Positions 23,316 to 32,075 of a stretch of DNA of 64,000 bases are shown piece after piece. Source of the DNA: Curtobacterium sp. MCPF17_052 (lineage in GTDB: Bacteria; Actinomycetota; Actinomycetes; Actinomycetales; Microbacteriaceae). The stretch spans positions 62,001 through 126,000 of the forward strand of contig NZ_QKSD01000006.1 in NCBI RefSeq assembly GCF_003234085.1, read 5' to 3'. Numbering within the stretch: the stretch's first letter is position 1; each line of letters begins with the position of its first letter. A model generated the notes under the pieces. It was given only the letters and a program-made list of their open reading frames with translations, had not been told where the DNA came from and searched no databases. The position numbers and the translations under genes are program-made.

Positions 23316-23926
23316 CCGTCGAACCTACCCGCGCGGTCCCCGGAGCCTCCGCTGTCTTCGCCTGCCGGACCGACCAGCGTCCGCCGGAGCGTCAGCACGC
23401 CGTCGCGGGCCCGGGACTTCGCCGTGCCGGTGGGGACGCCGAGCACCCGACCGAGCTCGGGCCCGGTCAGGTCGGCCAGGTAGCGGAGGGCCACCGCGTG
23501 GCGCTGTCGCTCCGGCAGCGCCTCGAGCGCCCGACGCAGCGTCATCCGGTCGAGCACCGACTCGGCGCGGTCGAGGGCACCGTGGTCGACGTCCTCGTGG
23601 TCGCGGATCCCCACGCGCCGGTCCCGGTCGCGGTCCGCCTGGGCCTTCCGGACCCGGTCGACCGCCCGCCGGGTCGCGATGGTCCGGATCCAGGCGATCG
23701 CCGGGTGCGCCGAGTCGTACCGCGGTGCGAGTCGCCAGACCTCGAGCATCACGTCCTGCGTGACGTCCTCGGCGAGCCAGTCGTCGCGCAGCTGCCGGCG
23801 GACGACCTGCAGCACGAGTGGTCGGAACCGTTCGTCGATCCGGCGGAAGGCCTCCCGGTCCCCGGCGGCGACCCGCAGCAGCAGTGCGCGTTCCTCGTCC
23901 CGTCGTCGGCGCAACTCGTCGTCCAC
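23312..23926 (-). CDS. ECF-type RNA polymerase sigma factor
   Basis: 204 residues. Region 2 is seen in AEDVTQDVMLEVWRLAPRYD and the following AIAWIRTIATRRAVDRVRK. Region 4 is seen in ALPERQRHAVALRYLADLTG followed by the helix-turn-helix ELGRVLGVPTGTAKSRARDG. The pattern is nearest the SigK-like ECF group. No anti-sigma factor gene is adjacent, which is unusual for that group. The GTG at 23926 is preferred because CACATT lies seven bases upstream. It is co-transcribed with the EEP-fold gene through a 4-base overlap. Confidence 0.9.
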   Translation of the reverse strand: MDDELRRRRDEERALLLRVAAGDREAFRRIDERFRPLVLQVVRRQLRDDWLAEDVTQDVMLEVWRLAPRYDSAHPAIAWIRTIATRRAVDRVRKAQADRDRDRRVGIRDHEDVDHGALDRAESVLDRMTLRRALEALPERQRHAVALRYLADLTGPELGRVLGVPTGTAKSRARDGVLTLRRTLVGPAGEDSGGSGDRAGRFDG

Positions 23927-23985
23927 ACCGTGCAATGTGACATGCCAGTCTGGACAGCAGCGGGACGCCCGGCACGCCACCCCGC

Positions 23986-25491
23986 TCAGTTGATGCAGAC
24001 GCCTTCCTGGCCGTACTCGTGCACGGCCGTGGACGACGGGCTCGGCTCCGTGGCCTCCTTCGTCGGCTTCGGGGCCGTGGCCTCCTTCGACGGCTCGGCG
24101 GGAGCAGGCGTCTCGGTACCCGGCTGCGCGGCCGCCTGCGGGGTCTTGCCGTCCGTGCCGAGCACCAGGGTGACCCCCTGCACGGCGGTGCTCTGGACCG
24201 GCACCGCGCCGGGCACGACGGCGACCAGTGCCTTGGCCTGCGCCTCCATGCCGGCCGGGTACTGCACCATCGTCGCCGCCGTCGTGGCCGAGGAACCGGG
24301 GGCACCGACCTGGAAGCCCCGGCCGGCGAGGACCGTCGAGGCGGCCGCCGCAGCGCCGGTGACACCGCTGCCGTTCGAGACCGTCACCGTGACGGAGCCA
24401 GCGGCTGCCGCCGTCGCCTTCGTGTACGCCGGCGGTTCCCCGACGAGCCCCTGGACGAACGCGGGCATGCCGGCGGTGTCGACCTCGACGATCGACAGCG
24501 CCGAACCGTTCGGGTAGATGGTCGGGGTGCCGAGGATCGGGATGGTCGCCGACTTGATGTTCGACGGGCGCAGGTTGCTCATCTGCCGCGCCAGGGTCAG
24601 CATGTCGAGCCCCTGGTCGGTCTCCACCGAGCTGCCGATCGCGTCGATGATGTTCGTGGTCTTCACCGGGTTCAGCAGGGTGCCGGCGGACAGGATCTTC
24701 CGCGCCTCCTGCGACAGGAAGTACTGCTGCCGGACCTGACGGTCCAGGTCGCCGTTCGGCAGACCGTGGCGCTGCCGGACGAACGACAGGGCCTGCGAGG
24801 CGTTGAGCTCCGAGACGCCGGCCGGCAGGTCCACGCCCGAGTAGTCGTCCTGGACGGCCTGGTTCAGGCAGACGTTCACCGGCCCGAGCTGCTTGACGAT
24901 CTCGTAGAACCCGAGCAGCGAGACACGGACGTAGTGGTCGATCGTCAGCCCGCTGAGGCCCTGGATGGTCGCGATGAGCTTCTTCGCGCCACCGGTGTCA
25001 CCGCCGCCGTTCATGGTGCCGTACGAGAACGCGCTGTTGAGCTTGCCCTTGCCGACGCCCGGGATGTCGACGTACGAGTCGCGTGGGAACGAGATCATCG
25101 TCGCGCTCCGACCGTCCGCGGCGATGTGCAGCACGATCATCGTGTCGGTGTTCGTCGCCCCGCCGTCGGACTGGGTGTTGAGCTCCGCCATCTCCTCCGG
25201 CGTCGCGTTGTCCGGTCGGTGGTCGTCGCCGACCAGCAGGATGTTCATCGCTCGGCCGTCGACGTCGTCCTTCGCGGGCGGTGCACTGCCGATGGCGTCG
25301 ACCTTGGTGACACTGCTGGCGAGGCGGTTGTACGCGTACGCGGCGTACCCGCCGCTCAGCAACACGGCCATGGTGAGGACCCCGGCGAGCGCGGGGAAGA
25401 CGACTCCCCAGTGGCGCTTGCGGCGTCCGTGGCGGGGCGGCACGGCGCGATCGGCCCGGCGCGGCCTGGTCTCCTCGGGTGCGTTCGTCAC
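23986..25491 (-). CDS. LCP (LytR-CpsA-Psr) family protein with C-terminal LytR domain
   Basis: About 501 residues. A basic N-terminus (RRKRH) is followed by one membrane helix (WGVVFPALAGVLTMAVLLSG), then an extracellular LCP domain with MNILLVGDDHRPDN, ISFPRDSYVDIPG and ALSFVRQRHGLPNGDLDRQ, the polyprenyl-phosphate-binding motifs. A LytR_C domain (TVTVSNGSGVTGAAAAAS) and an Ala/Pro/Lys-rich tail follow, ending in a cysteine. LCP enzymes attach wall glycopolymers to peptidoglycan. TATGGT ends seven bases before the GTG at 25491, so a leaderless start is likely; an ATG at 25503 is the alternative. Confidence 0.9.
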   Translation of the reverse strand: MTNAPEETRPRRADRAVPPRHGRRKRHWGVVFPALAGVLTMAVLLSGGYAAYAYNRLASSVTKVDAIGSAPPAKDDVDGRAMNILLVGDDHRPDNATPEEMAELNTQSDGGATNTDTMIVLHIAADGRSATMISFPRDSYVDIPGVGKGKLNSAFSYGTMNGGGDTGGAKKLIATIQGLSGLTIDHYVRVSLLGFYEIVKQLGPVNVCLNQAVQDDYSGVDLPAGVSELNASQALSFVRQRHGLPNGDLDRQVRQQYFLSQEARKILSAGTLLNPVKTTNIIDAIGSSVETDQGLDMLTLARQMSNLRPSNIKSATIPILGTPTIYPNGSALSIVEVDTAGMPAFVQGLVGEPPAYTKATAAAAGSVTVTVSNGSGVTGAAAAASTVLAGRGFQVGAPGSSATTAATMVQYPAGMEAQAKALVAVVPGAVPVQSTAVQGVTLVLGTDGKTPQAAAQPGTETPAPAEPSKEATAPKPTKEATEPSPSSTAVHEYGQEGVCIN

Positions 25492-25627
25492 GGGGAGAAC
25501 CATAACCGTGGAGCGCACGGATGACATGGATTCCGCCTGGACGACCTGTACGCACCGGCCGGGAGGCCCGGAGGCGGGCCGGCGCACCGCCGCCGTCCAC
25601 CCATGGTCGCCCCGTACTGTCGGTCGG

Positions 25628-26464
25628 GTGTTCCTGACCGTCGTCGCCGTCTGCTGCGCCGCCGTGGCGGTGCCTCTGCTGGTGAACGGCGTCCGCGCCT
25701 TCCGCCGGGGTGCGCGGAGCCTGACCCGCCTCCTCGCGCTGGTCGCCGGCCTGGCCGTCCTGGCACTCGGGGTCCTCGTCGCGGTGCTCGCGGCGGTCGG
25801 CACGACGGTGAGCACCGCCCTGCTCGTCCTGGTGCTGGCACTGGCGGGCTACCTGGCACTGGTGTTCCTCGTCTTCCTCGGCGCCGCCCTGACCTACGGC
25901 CACGTCCGGGTCACGGAGGAGGCCGAGTCACTCGTCGTCCTCGGCTGCGGGCTCGTGCACGGCGCGGTCTCACCGATGCTGCGTTCGCGGTTGGACCGGA
26001 CGCTCGAGGTGTTCCACCGGTCCGTCGCCGCCGGCCGCACGCCGGTGGTGGTGCCCTCCGGCGGACAGGGCGACGACGAGGACCGCACCGAGGCCGACGC
26101 GATGGCGGAGTACCTGGTCGCCCACGGTGTGCCGGCGGAGCTCGTGCACCGCGAGACCCGGTCGACGAACACCCGCGAGAACCTCCGCTTCTCGCACGAG
26201 GTCCTGCGCGACGCCGGGGTCGACGGCCGGACGCTCGTCGTCACGAACGACTACCACGTGATGCGCACGGCGATGACGGCGCGTCGTACGGGCCTGGACG
26301 CCCGGGTGCTCGGGGCGCCGACCGCGCGGCAGTCGGTGCCGAGTGCGTTCCTCCGCGAGTTCGCGGCCGTGCTCGTGATGCACGGCTGGTGGCACCTCGG
26401 AGCGCTGGCCGCGATCGTGGTGCTGTGGGGCGCGGGGCTGGCGACGGGGATGCTGCCGGCCTGA
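25628..26464 (+). CDS. DUF218 (YdcF/SanA-like) membrane protein
   Basis: 278 residues. Three N-terminal transmembrane helices (VFLTVVAVCCAAVAVPLLV and two more) precede the DUF218 domain. That domain contains SLVVLGCGLV, VPSGGQGDDEDRTEADAM, STNTRENLRFS and LVVTNDYHVMR, the conserved YdcF motifs, and a final helix follows. The family is associated with envelope and cell-wall functions, but the reaction is not established. The GTG at 25628 has TACTGT exactly seven bases upstream. It is divergent from the LCP gene, which fits a shared envelope role. Confidence 0.88.
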   Translation: MFLTVVAVCCAAVAVPLLVNGVRAFRRGARSLTRLLALVAGLAVLALGVLVAVLAAVGTTVSTALLVLVLALAGYLALVFLVFLGAALTYGHVRVTEEAESLVVLGCGLVHGAVSPMLRSRLDRTLEVFHRSVAAGRTPVVVPSGGQGDDEDRTEADAMAEYLVAHGVPAELVHRETRSTNTRENLRFSHEVLRDAGVDGRTLVVTNDYHVMRTAMTARRTGLDARVLGAPTARQSVPSAFLREFAAVLVMHGWWHLGALAAIVVLWGAGLATGMLPA

Positions 26465-26465
26465 C

Positions 26466-26516
26466 GCCAGGGGCTCAGTCGCGCCAGGGACTCAGTCGCG
26501 CCAGGGACTCAGTCGC
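26466..26516. repeat. Three tandem 17-bp units spanning the GntR stop codon
   Basis: GCCAGGGGCTCAGTCGC (26466-26482) and two exact copies of GCCAGGGACTCAGTCGC (26483-26499 and 26500-26516) stand head to tail. The last contains the stop codon of the GntR gene, so each copy carries the codons for Arg-Asp-stop in the minus direction. This parallels the array at 1152-1215. Confidence 0.95.
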
Positions 26517-27159
26517 GTCCGGGCAGCAGGTGCACGGCCTCCATGGCGAGCTCGGCGGCGATCGGGTCACCAGCGTGCACGGCGTCGCGGAGCTCCGCGA
26601 TGTGGGGCGTGACGGCCGCGACGGGGACGACCTCGGCGATCTCGGGCACGCGGAGCCTGTAGGACAGGCCGTCGGTCGTCGACCGGCACAGCTGCGCGAG
26701 TGAGGCGTTGCCGCAGGCGTCGGCCCACATCGCGTAGACGTCGGCGCCGTCGTGCGCCAGTGCGGCCTGCTCACCCTCGTTCAGACGGGTGAGCACCTGG
26801 TCGAGCGTCGCCGCGACCTCGCGGCGCTCGGCGTCGGTGAAGCGCGGGACCGCCAGCCGCACCACGCCGCCGTAGATCACGCCGAGCGTCCGGTACGCGT
26901 CGAGCACCTCGGCCGCCGTCGGTGCCGCGACCCGGGTGTACCGGTTCGGCGCCATCTCGATGAGCCCGGCGCGGGCGAGTTCGGCGAGCGCTTCACGGAT
27001 CGGGGTGCGGGAGACACCGAGCCAGGCGATCAGGTCGTCGTCGTTCAGGCGCTCACCGGGCTCCAGCGTGCCGTCCATGATCGCGTCGCGGATCTTGTCC
27101 TGGACGGTGTCGCGGAGGAGCTTGCGCTCGGCGGCGGGCTGCGTGGCGGGAACGGGCAT
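26509..27159 (-). CDS. GntR family transcriptional regulator (FCD subfamily)
   Basis: 216 residues. The winged helix has ERLNDDDLIAWLGVSRTPIR and EALAELARAGLIEMAPNRYT, standard GntR. The helical C-terminal domain resembles FCD but is weak in metal-binding His/Asp residues. It probably senses a small carboxylate or sugar acid. The next gene upstream on the strand is the MMPL transporter, ending 13 bases away, so the two may be co-transcribed; whether it regulates the transporter is open because a MarR gene is also divergent from it. Confidence 0.9.
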   Translation of the reverse strand: MPVPATQPAAERKLLRDTVQDKIRDAIMDGTLEPGERLNDDDLIAWLGVSRTPIREALAELARAGLIEMAPNRYTRVAAPTAAEVLDAYRTLGVIYGGVVRLAVPRFTDAERREVAATLDQVLTRLNEGEQAALAHDGADVYAMWADACGNASLAQLCRSTTDGLSYRLRVPEIAEVVPVAAVTPHIAELRDAVHAGDPIAAELAMEAVHLLPGRD

Positions 27160-27171
27160 GCGGTCAGCGTG

Positions 27172-29307
27172 TCACATGTCACGCGGTCGGCGCGAGAGGC
27201 GCGACGGCCACCAGGCCCGGCGGGCGAGGTCGAGGACGAGCGCCGGGACGAGCAGCGAGCGGACCACCACGGTGTCGAGCAGCACGCCGAACGCGACGAC
27301 GAAGGCGATCTGCACGAGGAAGAGGATCGGGATCACGCCGAGGGCCGCGAAGGTGGCCGCGAGCACCACGCCGGCGGACGTGATCACCCCGCCGGTGGCC
27401 CCGAGCCCGCGCAGCACGCCCTCGCGGGGACCGTGCCGGAGGGTCTCCTCGCGCACCCTGGTCATGAGGAAGATGTTGTAGTCCACGCCGAGCGCCACCA
27501 GGAACACGAACGAGAACAGCGGTACCGACGGGTCCGCGCCGGGGAAGTGGAACAGGTGGTCGAAGACGAGCGCGCCGACGCCGAGCGCGGCCGCGAAGGA
27601 CACGATGACGCTGCCGATGAGGACGAGCGGCGTGATGATGCTCCGCAGCAGCAGCATGAGGATGAGCAGGATCACCGCGAGCACGACGGGGATGATGAGC
27701 GTCCGGTCGCGGATGCCGGTGTCGTCGGTGTCGATCGCCGTCGCGGTCACCCCGCCGACGCGGGCACCCGGGTCGACGCGCTCGACCGCGGTGCGGAGTT
27801 CGCGGACGGTCCGCTCGGCCGCGCCGGAGTCCGCCGGGTCAGCGAGGGTCGCCTCGAGGAGCACCTGACCCCGCGACACGGTGGGATCGGCGGCCGGGGC
27901 TCCGGGCGTCGTGCTCGTGGTGTCGCCCGCGCCGACCGTCGTGGTGCCGGAGGGCGAGTCCTCGGCCGCCGCGGTGACGCCGTCGACCCCGTCCACACCC
28001 GTGACCGCGTCGGCGAGCTCGTCGATCCGGTCGGCGTCGCCGAGTACGAGGGCGGGGCTGCCGGAACCACCGGGGAAGTGGTCGGCCAGCACGGTCTGAC
28101 CGTCGCGCGCCTGCGACTGCCCGATCACCAGCTCGCTCTGCGGCACCCCGTCCGCCCGGAGACCGAGCAGCCCCGTGCCCATCGCCAGGAGGCCCACGGT
28201 GCACACGATCCACACCGTCCGGGAGCGCCGGCCGACGAGCCGACCGACGCGGGCCCAGAGCCCCCGGGCATCCGGGCCGGTGAGGACCGGGTGGGCGCTG
28301 CCGAACGTCGGCCTGAGCGGCCAGAACGCTGCCCGGCGGAAGCAGAGGAGCAGCGCGGGCAGCAGGGTGAGGGCGGCGAGCACGCTGAACGCGATGCCGA
28401 TCGCGGCCACCGGGCCGAGCGCCTTGTTCGAGTTGAGGTCCGAGAGCAGCAGGCACAGCACGCCGACGATGACCGTGCCGCCCGAGGCGATGACCGGCTC
28501 GAGGCTGCCGCGGAGTGCGGCCCTGGTGGCGTCCCATCCGGCCCGGTGGTCGCGGAGGGCCTCGCGGTACCGGGACGTGTAGAGGAGCGCGTAGTCGGTC
28601 GCGGCGCCGATCACCAGGATCGAGAGGATGCCCTGCACCTGCCCGTTCACGGTGACGACGCCGGCCTTCGCGAGTGCCCAGACGACGAGGATCGACGCGG
28701 TCAGGGCGAACACGGCGGTGGCGAGCACCAGGAACGGCAGCAGCGGCGAGCGGTAGACGACGATCAGGATGACGAGCACCGCGATCAGCGCGACCCCGAG
28801 CAGCAGGCCGTCGATGCCGGCGAACGCCTCGGTCAGGTCCGCGGTGAAGCCCGCCGGGCCGGTGACGTACCCGCGCAGCCCGTCCGGCAGGGCGCCGTCC
28901 ACGTCCGCACGGATGGCGGCGACCGCGTCCCCGGTCTCGGCGGAGGCGGTCAGCGTGGCGACGACCTCGGCGGCGTCGCCGTCCTCGCTCGGGATGACCG
29001 GGCTCACCTGGTCGACGTCGTCCCGGTCACCGAGGGCGTCGGCGATGCGGCCGGCAGCGGCGGTGTCGGCCGCCGTCAGGCCACCGTCCCGCTCGAACAC
29101 GATGACGGCCGGCGCCCCGCCGGCGTCCCGGAAGTCGCTGCTGCGGTCCTGCACCGCGGTGGCGTCGGCCGAGGCCGGCAGGAACGAGGTCTGGTCGTTC
29201 GTGGAGACCTCGGAGATGCGACCGAAGAAGGGGCCGCCGACCGAGGCGACGACGAGCCAGACGAGGACGACGAGCGCGGGGACCACGATGCGGAGAGAGC
29301 GGGACAC
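27172..29307 (-). CDS. MMPL/RND family transporter
   Basis: 711 residues with the RND layout: helix 1 (RIVVPALVVLVWLVVASVGG), an extracytoplasmic domain, five helices including GAATDYALLYTSRYREAL, a cytoplasmic segment, helix 7, a second extracytoplasmic domain with a Thr/Gly-rich loop, and five helices including ALGVDYNIFLMTRVRE. The paired (G)(A/V)xxDY motifs carry the proton-relay Asp-Tyr pairs. MMPL proteins export lipids, dyes or antibiotics. The GTG at 29307 is chosen because TACGCT lies exactly seven bases upstream. The divergent MarR at 29394 is the likely local regulator. Confidence 0.92.
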   Translation of the reverse strand: MSRSLRIVVPALVVLVWLVVASVGGPFFGRISEVSTNDQTSFLPASADATAVQDRSSDFRDAGGAPAVIVFERDGGLTAADTAAAGRIADALGDRDDVDQVSPVIPSEDGDAAEVVATLTASAETGDAVAAIRADVDGALPDGLRGYVTGPAGFTADLTEAFAGIDGLLLGVALIAVLVILIVVYRSPLLPFLVLATAVFALTASILVVWALAKAGVVTVNGQVQGILSILVIGAATDYALLYTSRYREALRDHRAGWDATRAALRGSLEPVIASGGTVIVGVLCLLLSDLNSNKALGPVAAIGIAFSVLAALTLLPALLLCFRRAAFWPLRPTFGSAHPVLTGPDARGLWARVGRLVGRRSRTVWIVCTVGLLAMGTGLLGLRADGVPQSELVIGQSQARDGQTVLADHFPGGSGSPALVLGDADRIDELADAVTGVDGVDGVTAAAEDSPSGTTTVGAGDTTSTTPGAPAADPTVSRGQVLLEATLADPADSGAAERTVRELRTAVERVDPGARVGGVTATAIDTDDTGIRDRTLIIPVVLAVILLILMLLLRSIITPLVLIGSVIVSFAAALGVGALVFDHLFHFPGADPSVPLFSFVFLVALGVDYNIFLMTRVREETLRHGPREGVLRGLGATGGVITSAGVVLAATFAALGVIPILFLVQIAFVVAFGVLLDTVVVRSLLVPALVLDLARRAWWPSRLSRRPRDM

Positions 29308-29329
29308 GTCGGCGAGCGTACACCGATCG

Positions 29330-29341
29330 TCAGCATGCTGA
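29330..29341. promoter_or_regulatory. 12-bp palindrome between MMPL and MarR genes
   Basis: TCAGCATGCTGA is a perfect palindrome ten bases upstream of the TACGCT hexamer of the MMPL gene, in the spacer or -35 region. It is a probable operator for the divergent MarR. Confidence 0.55.
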
Positions 29342-29393
29342 TCACTTCCGCTCCGCACCAGGCACGTCGTCAGCTCCACCGTAGACTCGGACC

Positions 29394-29813
29394 ATGGAGG
29401 ACCAGTCCGCGCAGTGGCCGATCGGACGCCTGCTCGCCGCCGCTTCCCGCGCGGTGGAACGGGAGTGGGACGAGCGCCTCCGGGCCATCGGACTGCAGCA
29501 CGCCGCCCTCATCGCACTCGACATCGCCCTGCGGAACGGCCCGACCGGCGCCGACGTCATCGCCCGCACCGCCCGGGTGCAGCCGCAGACGATGTCCCGC
29601 ACCCTCGAGCGACTCGAACGCGACGGGATGATCGAGCGCAGCCCGCACCCGGAGGACGGCCGCCGGCGACTCGTGACCGTCACCGACCACGGGCGGGAGA
29701 TGTGGGACACCGCGCGGCACATCGAGCGCGAGGTCCTGCCGGACGACCCGGAGCTCCGCGCCCGGCTCGGGGCCATCCTCGCCAACTCGAGGAGTGCGCC
29801 TCCCGCACGGTGA
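29394..29813 (+). CDS. MarR family transcriptional regulator (MMPL locus)
   Basis: 139 residues with DVIARTARVQPQTMSRTLER as helix-turn-helix and HPEDGRRRLVTVTDHG as wing. TAGACT lies six bases before the ATG, with no ribosome site, suggesting leaderless translation. It is divergent from the MMPL exporter with an 86-base gap holding a palindrome, the usual layout of a MarR repressor controlling an efflux pump. The inducer is unknown. It ends just upstream of the LCP gene leader. Confidence 0.92.
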   Translation: MEDQSAQWPIGRLLAAASRAVEREWDERLRAIGLQHAALIALDIALRNGPTGADVIARTARVQPQTMSRTLERLERDGMIERSPHPEDGRRRLVTVTDHGREMWDTARHIEREVLPDDPELRARLGAILANSRSAPPAR

Positions 29814-29855
29814 GACTTGCGTCTGATATGCAGGATGTGACACGCTGGGAGGGTC

Positions 29856-29878
29856 GGCATCAGGGCCGACCTGATGCC
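29856..29878 (+). promoter_or_regulatory. Hairpin in the leader of the second LCP gene
   Basis: GGCATCAGG and CCTGATGCC form a 9-bp perfect stem with a 5-base loop. It lies immediately before the AGGGAG ribosome binding site of the LCP gene at 29890, so it could mask or expose translation initiation. Confidence 0.5.
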
Positions 29879-29889
29879 AGGGAGCCCGC

Positions 29890-30924
29890 ATGTCCGGCCG
29901 CCGCGCCGCCCGATCCGCACGTTCCGCCGGTTCCGTACGACGCCGACGCCGACGGCCGTTCCTCGTCGCCCTCGTCGTGACGGTCGGCTCGCTCACCGCC
30001 GTCGCCGCGGTGCTCGCCGTCGTCGCCGCCACGTTCATCGGCGGCCTCGCGCAGCGGTACGACGCCGGCCGCACCGTGCTCGAGGACCCCTTCCCCGGTG
30101 GCACACGCCCGTCCGAGCACGGCGACGCGGTCGACGTCCTGCTCATCGGGTCGGACTCGCGGGCACACGAGGACCCTGACGGTGACCGCGTCTCCGGCAG
30201 ACGATCCGACACACTGATGCTCGCGCACATCCCGGCCGATCGGCAGGACATCACCCTCCTGTCCATCCTCCGCGACACCTGGGTCGACGTCCCGGGCCAC
30301 GGCGAGGCGAAGATCAACGCCGCCTACGCCTGGGGAGGCGCCCCACTCACCGTGCAGACCGTCGAGCAGCTCCTCGATGTCCGGATCGACCACGTCGCCG
30401 AGATCGACTTCGCCGGGTTCGCCGGCATGACCGACGCCCTGGGCGGTGTCACCGTGAACTCGTCCACCGCGTTCGACGCCCGGGGGCACCACTTCACGGT
30501 CGGCCCGAACCACCTGGACGGCGCCGCGGCCCTCGCCTTCGTCCGGGAGCGCTACGCCTTCGCCGACGCCGACCACACCAGGGTGCGGAACCAGCAGGCG
30601 TTCATGCGGGCCCTCGTCCAGCGGGTCCTGTCCGAGGACACCCTGACGAGCCCGGGCAGGATCCGGCAGTTCGTGTCCTCGACCAGCGAGTACCTCTCGG
30701 TGGACCCCGGCCTGGACTTCTCGAGACTCGTCGGACTCGGGTGGTCGCTCCGGGACTTCCGAGCGGGCGACCTGGCCACCACGACGCTGCCGTCGGCCGG
30801 CGGCGGCACGAGTGACGACGGTCAGTCGTACGTGCGGGTCGACCGTTCCGCCGTCTCCAGCCTGTCGATCGCGATGCGCTCCGACGACCTCTCGGACTGG
30901 CTCGCGACGCACCCGTCCGGATGA
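29890..30924 (+). CDS. LCP (LytR-CpsA-Psr) family protein, short form
   Basis: 344 residues. The highly basic start (RRRRRRP) is followed by one membrane helix (FLVALVVTVGSLTAVAAVLA). The extracellular LCP domain contains DVLLIGSDSRAHED, LLSILRDTWVDVPGHGEAKI and ALAFVRERYAFADADHTRV, which bind the lipid pyrophosphate and metal. Unlike the LCP protein at 23986 it lacks a LytR_C domain. It is likely to ligate a cell-wall glycopolymer. A ribosome site (GGGAG) precedes the ATG, and a hairpin at 29856-29878 lies just before it. Confidence 0.92.
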   Translation: MSGRRAARSARSAGSVRRRRRRPFLVALVVTVGSLTAVAAVLAVVAATFIGGLAQRYDAGRTVLEDPFPGGTRPSEHGDAVDVLLIGSDSRAHEDPDGDRVSGRRSDTLMLAHIPADRQDITLLSILRDTWVDVPGHGEAKINAAYAWGGAPLTVQTVEQLLDVRIDHVAEIDFAGFAGMTDALGGVTVNSSTAFDARGHHFTVGPNHLDGAAALAFVRERYAFADADHTRVRNQQAFMRALVQRVLSEDTLTSPGRIRQFVSSTSEYLSVDPGLDFSRLVGLGWSLRDFRAGDLATTTLPSAGGGTSDDGQSYVRVDRSAVSSLSIAMRSDDLSDWLATHPSG

Positions 30925-30994
30925 CCTGCGCCTCCGGAGGTCCCACGACCCACGAATGGCCCATGACTCCGGGCGCCCCCTCCGCCCGGACGAC

Positions 30995-31028
30995 GGAGCG
31001 CCCCACGACCGAGGTCGTGGGGCGCTCC
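30995..31028. terminator. Bidirectional terminator between LCP and Rpf genes
   Basis: GGAGCGCCCCACGACC (30995-31010) pairs perfectly with GGTCGTGGGGCGCTCC (31013-31028) around GA. This 16-bp stem lies in the convergent gap. Confidence 0.85.
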
Positions 31029-31051
31029 CGATCGGCGCGAGACGCTGAGCG

Positions 31052-31900
<849 letters not shown>

Positions 31901-32027
31901 CTACCCAGTAGTGCTATGTACCCCGCCGCGAACCTGAACGTCTCGATGCCCATGGGCGCGGCGATCGGACGTACCCGGGTACACGACCTTCCGAATTCCC
32001 TGGCAATCGCGGATCCGGGCGACCGAG

Positions 32028-32075
32028 GACGGACGGGAGGCCCGTGGCGGCACCGCGAGCCGCCTCCCGTCCGTC
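32028..32075. terminator. Perfect 14-bp hairpin at the RlmC stop codon
   Basis: GACGGACGGGAGGC (32028-32041) pairs with GCCTCCCGTCCGTC (32062-32075); the right arm overlaps the rlmC stop codon. It belongs to the GACGGGAGGC hairpin family. Confidence 0.85.

Noticed and set aside
25559..25584. Member of the hairpin family in the LCP/DUF218 gap
   Set aside because: GGCCGGGAGGCCCGG is palindromic in part but lacks the GACGGGAGGC core and a matching distal arm.
26752..29631. Open frame of 959 codons on the plus strand
   Set aside because: It is antisense to GntR and MMPL genes, rich in Arg, Glu, Asp and His without any fold signature.
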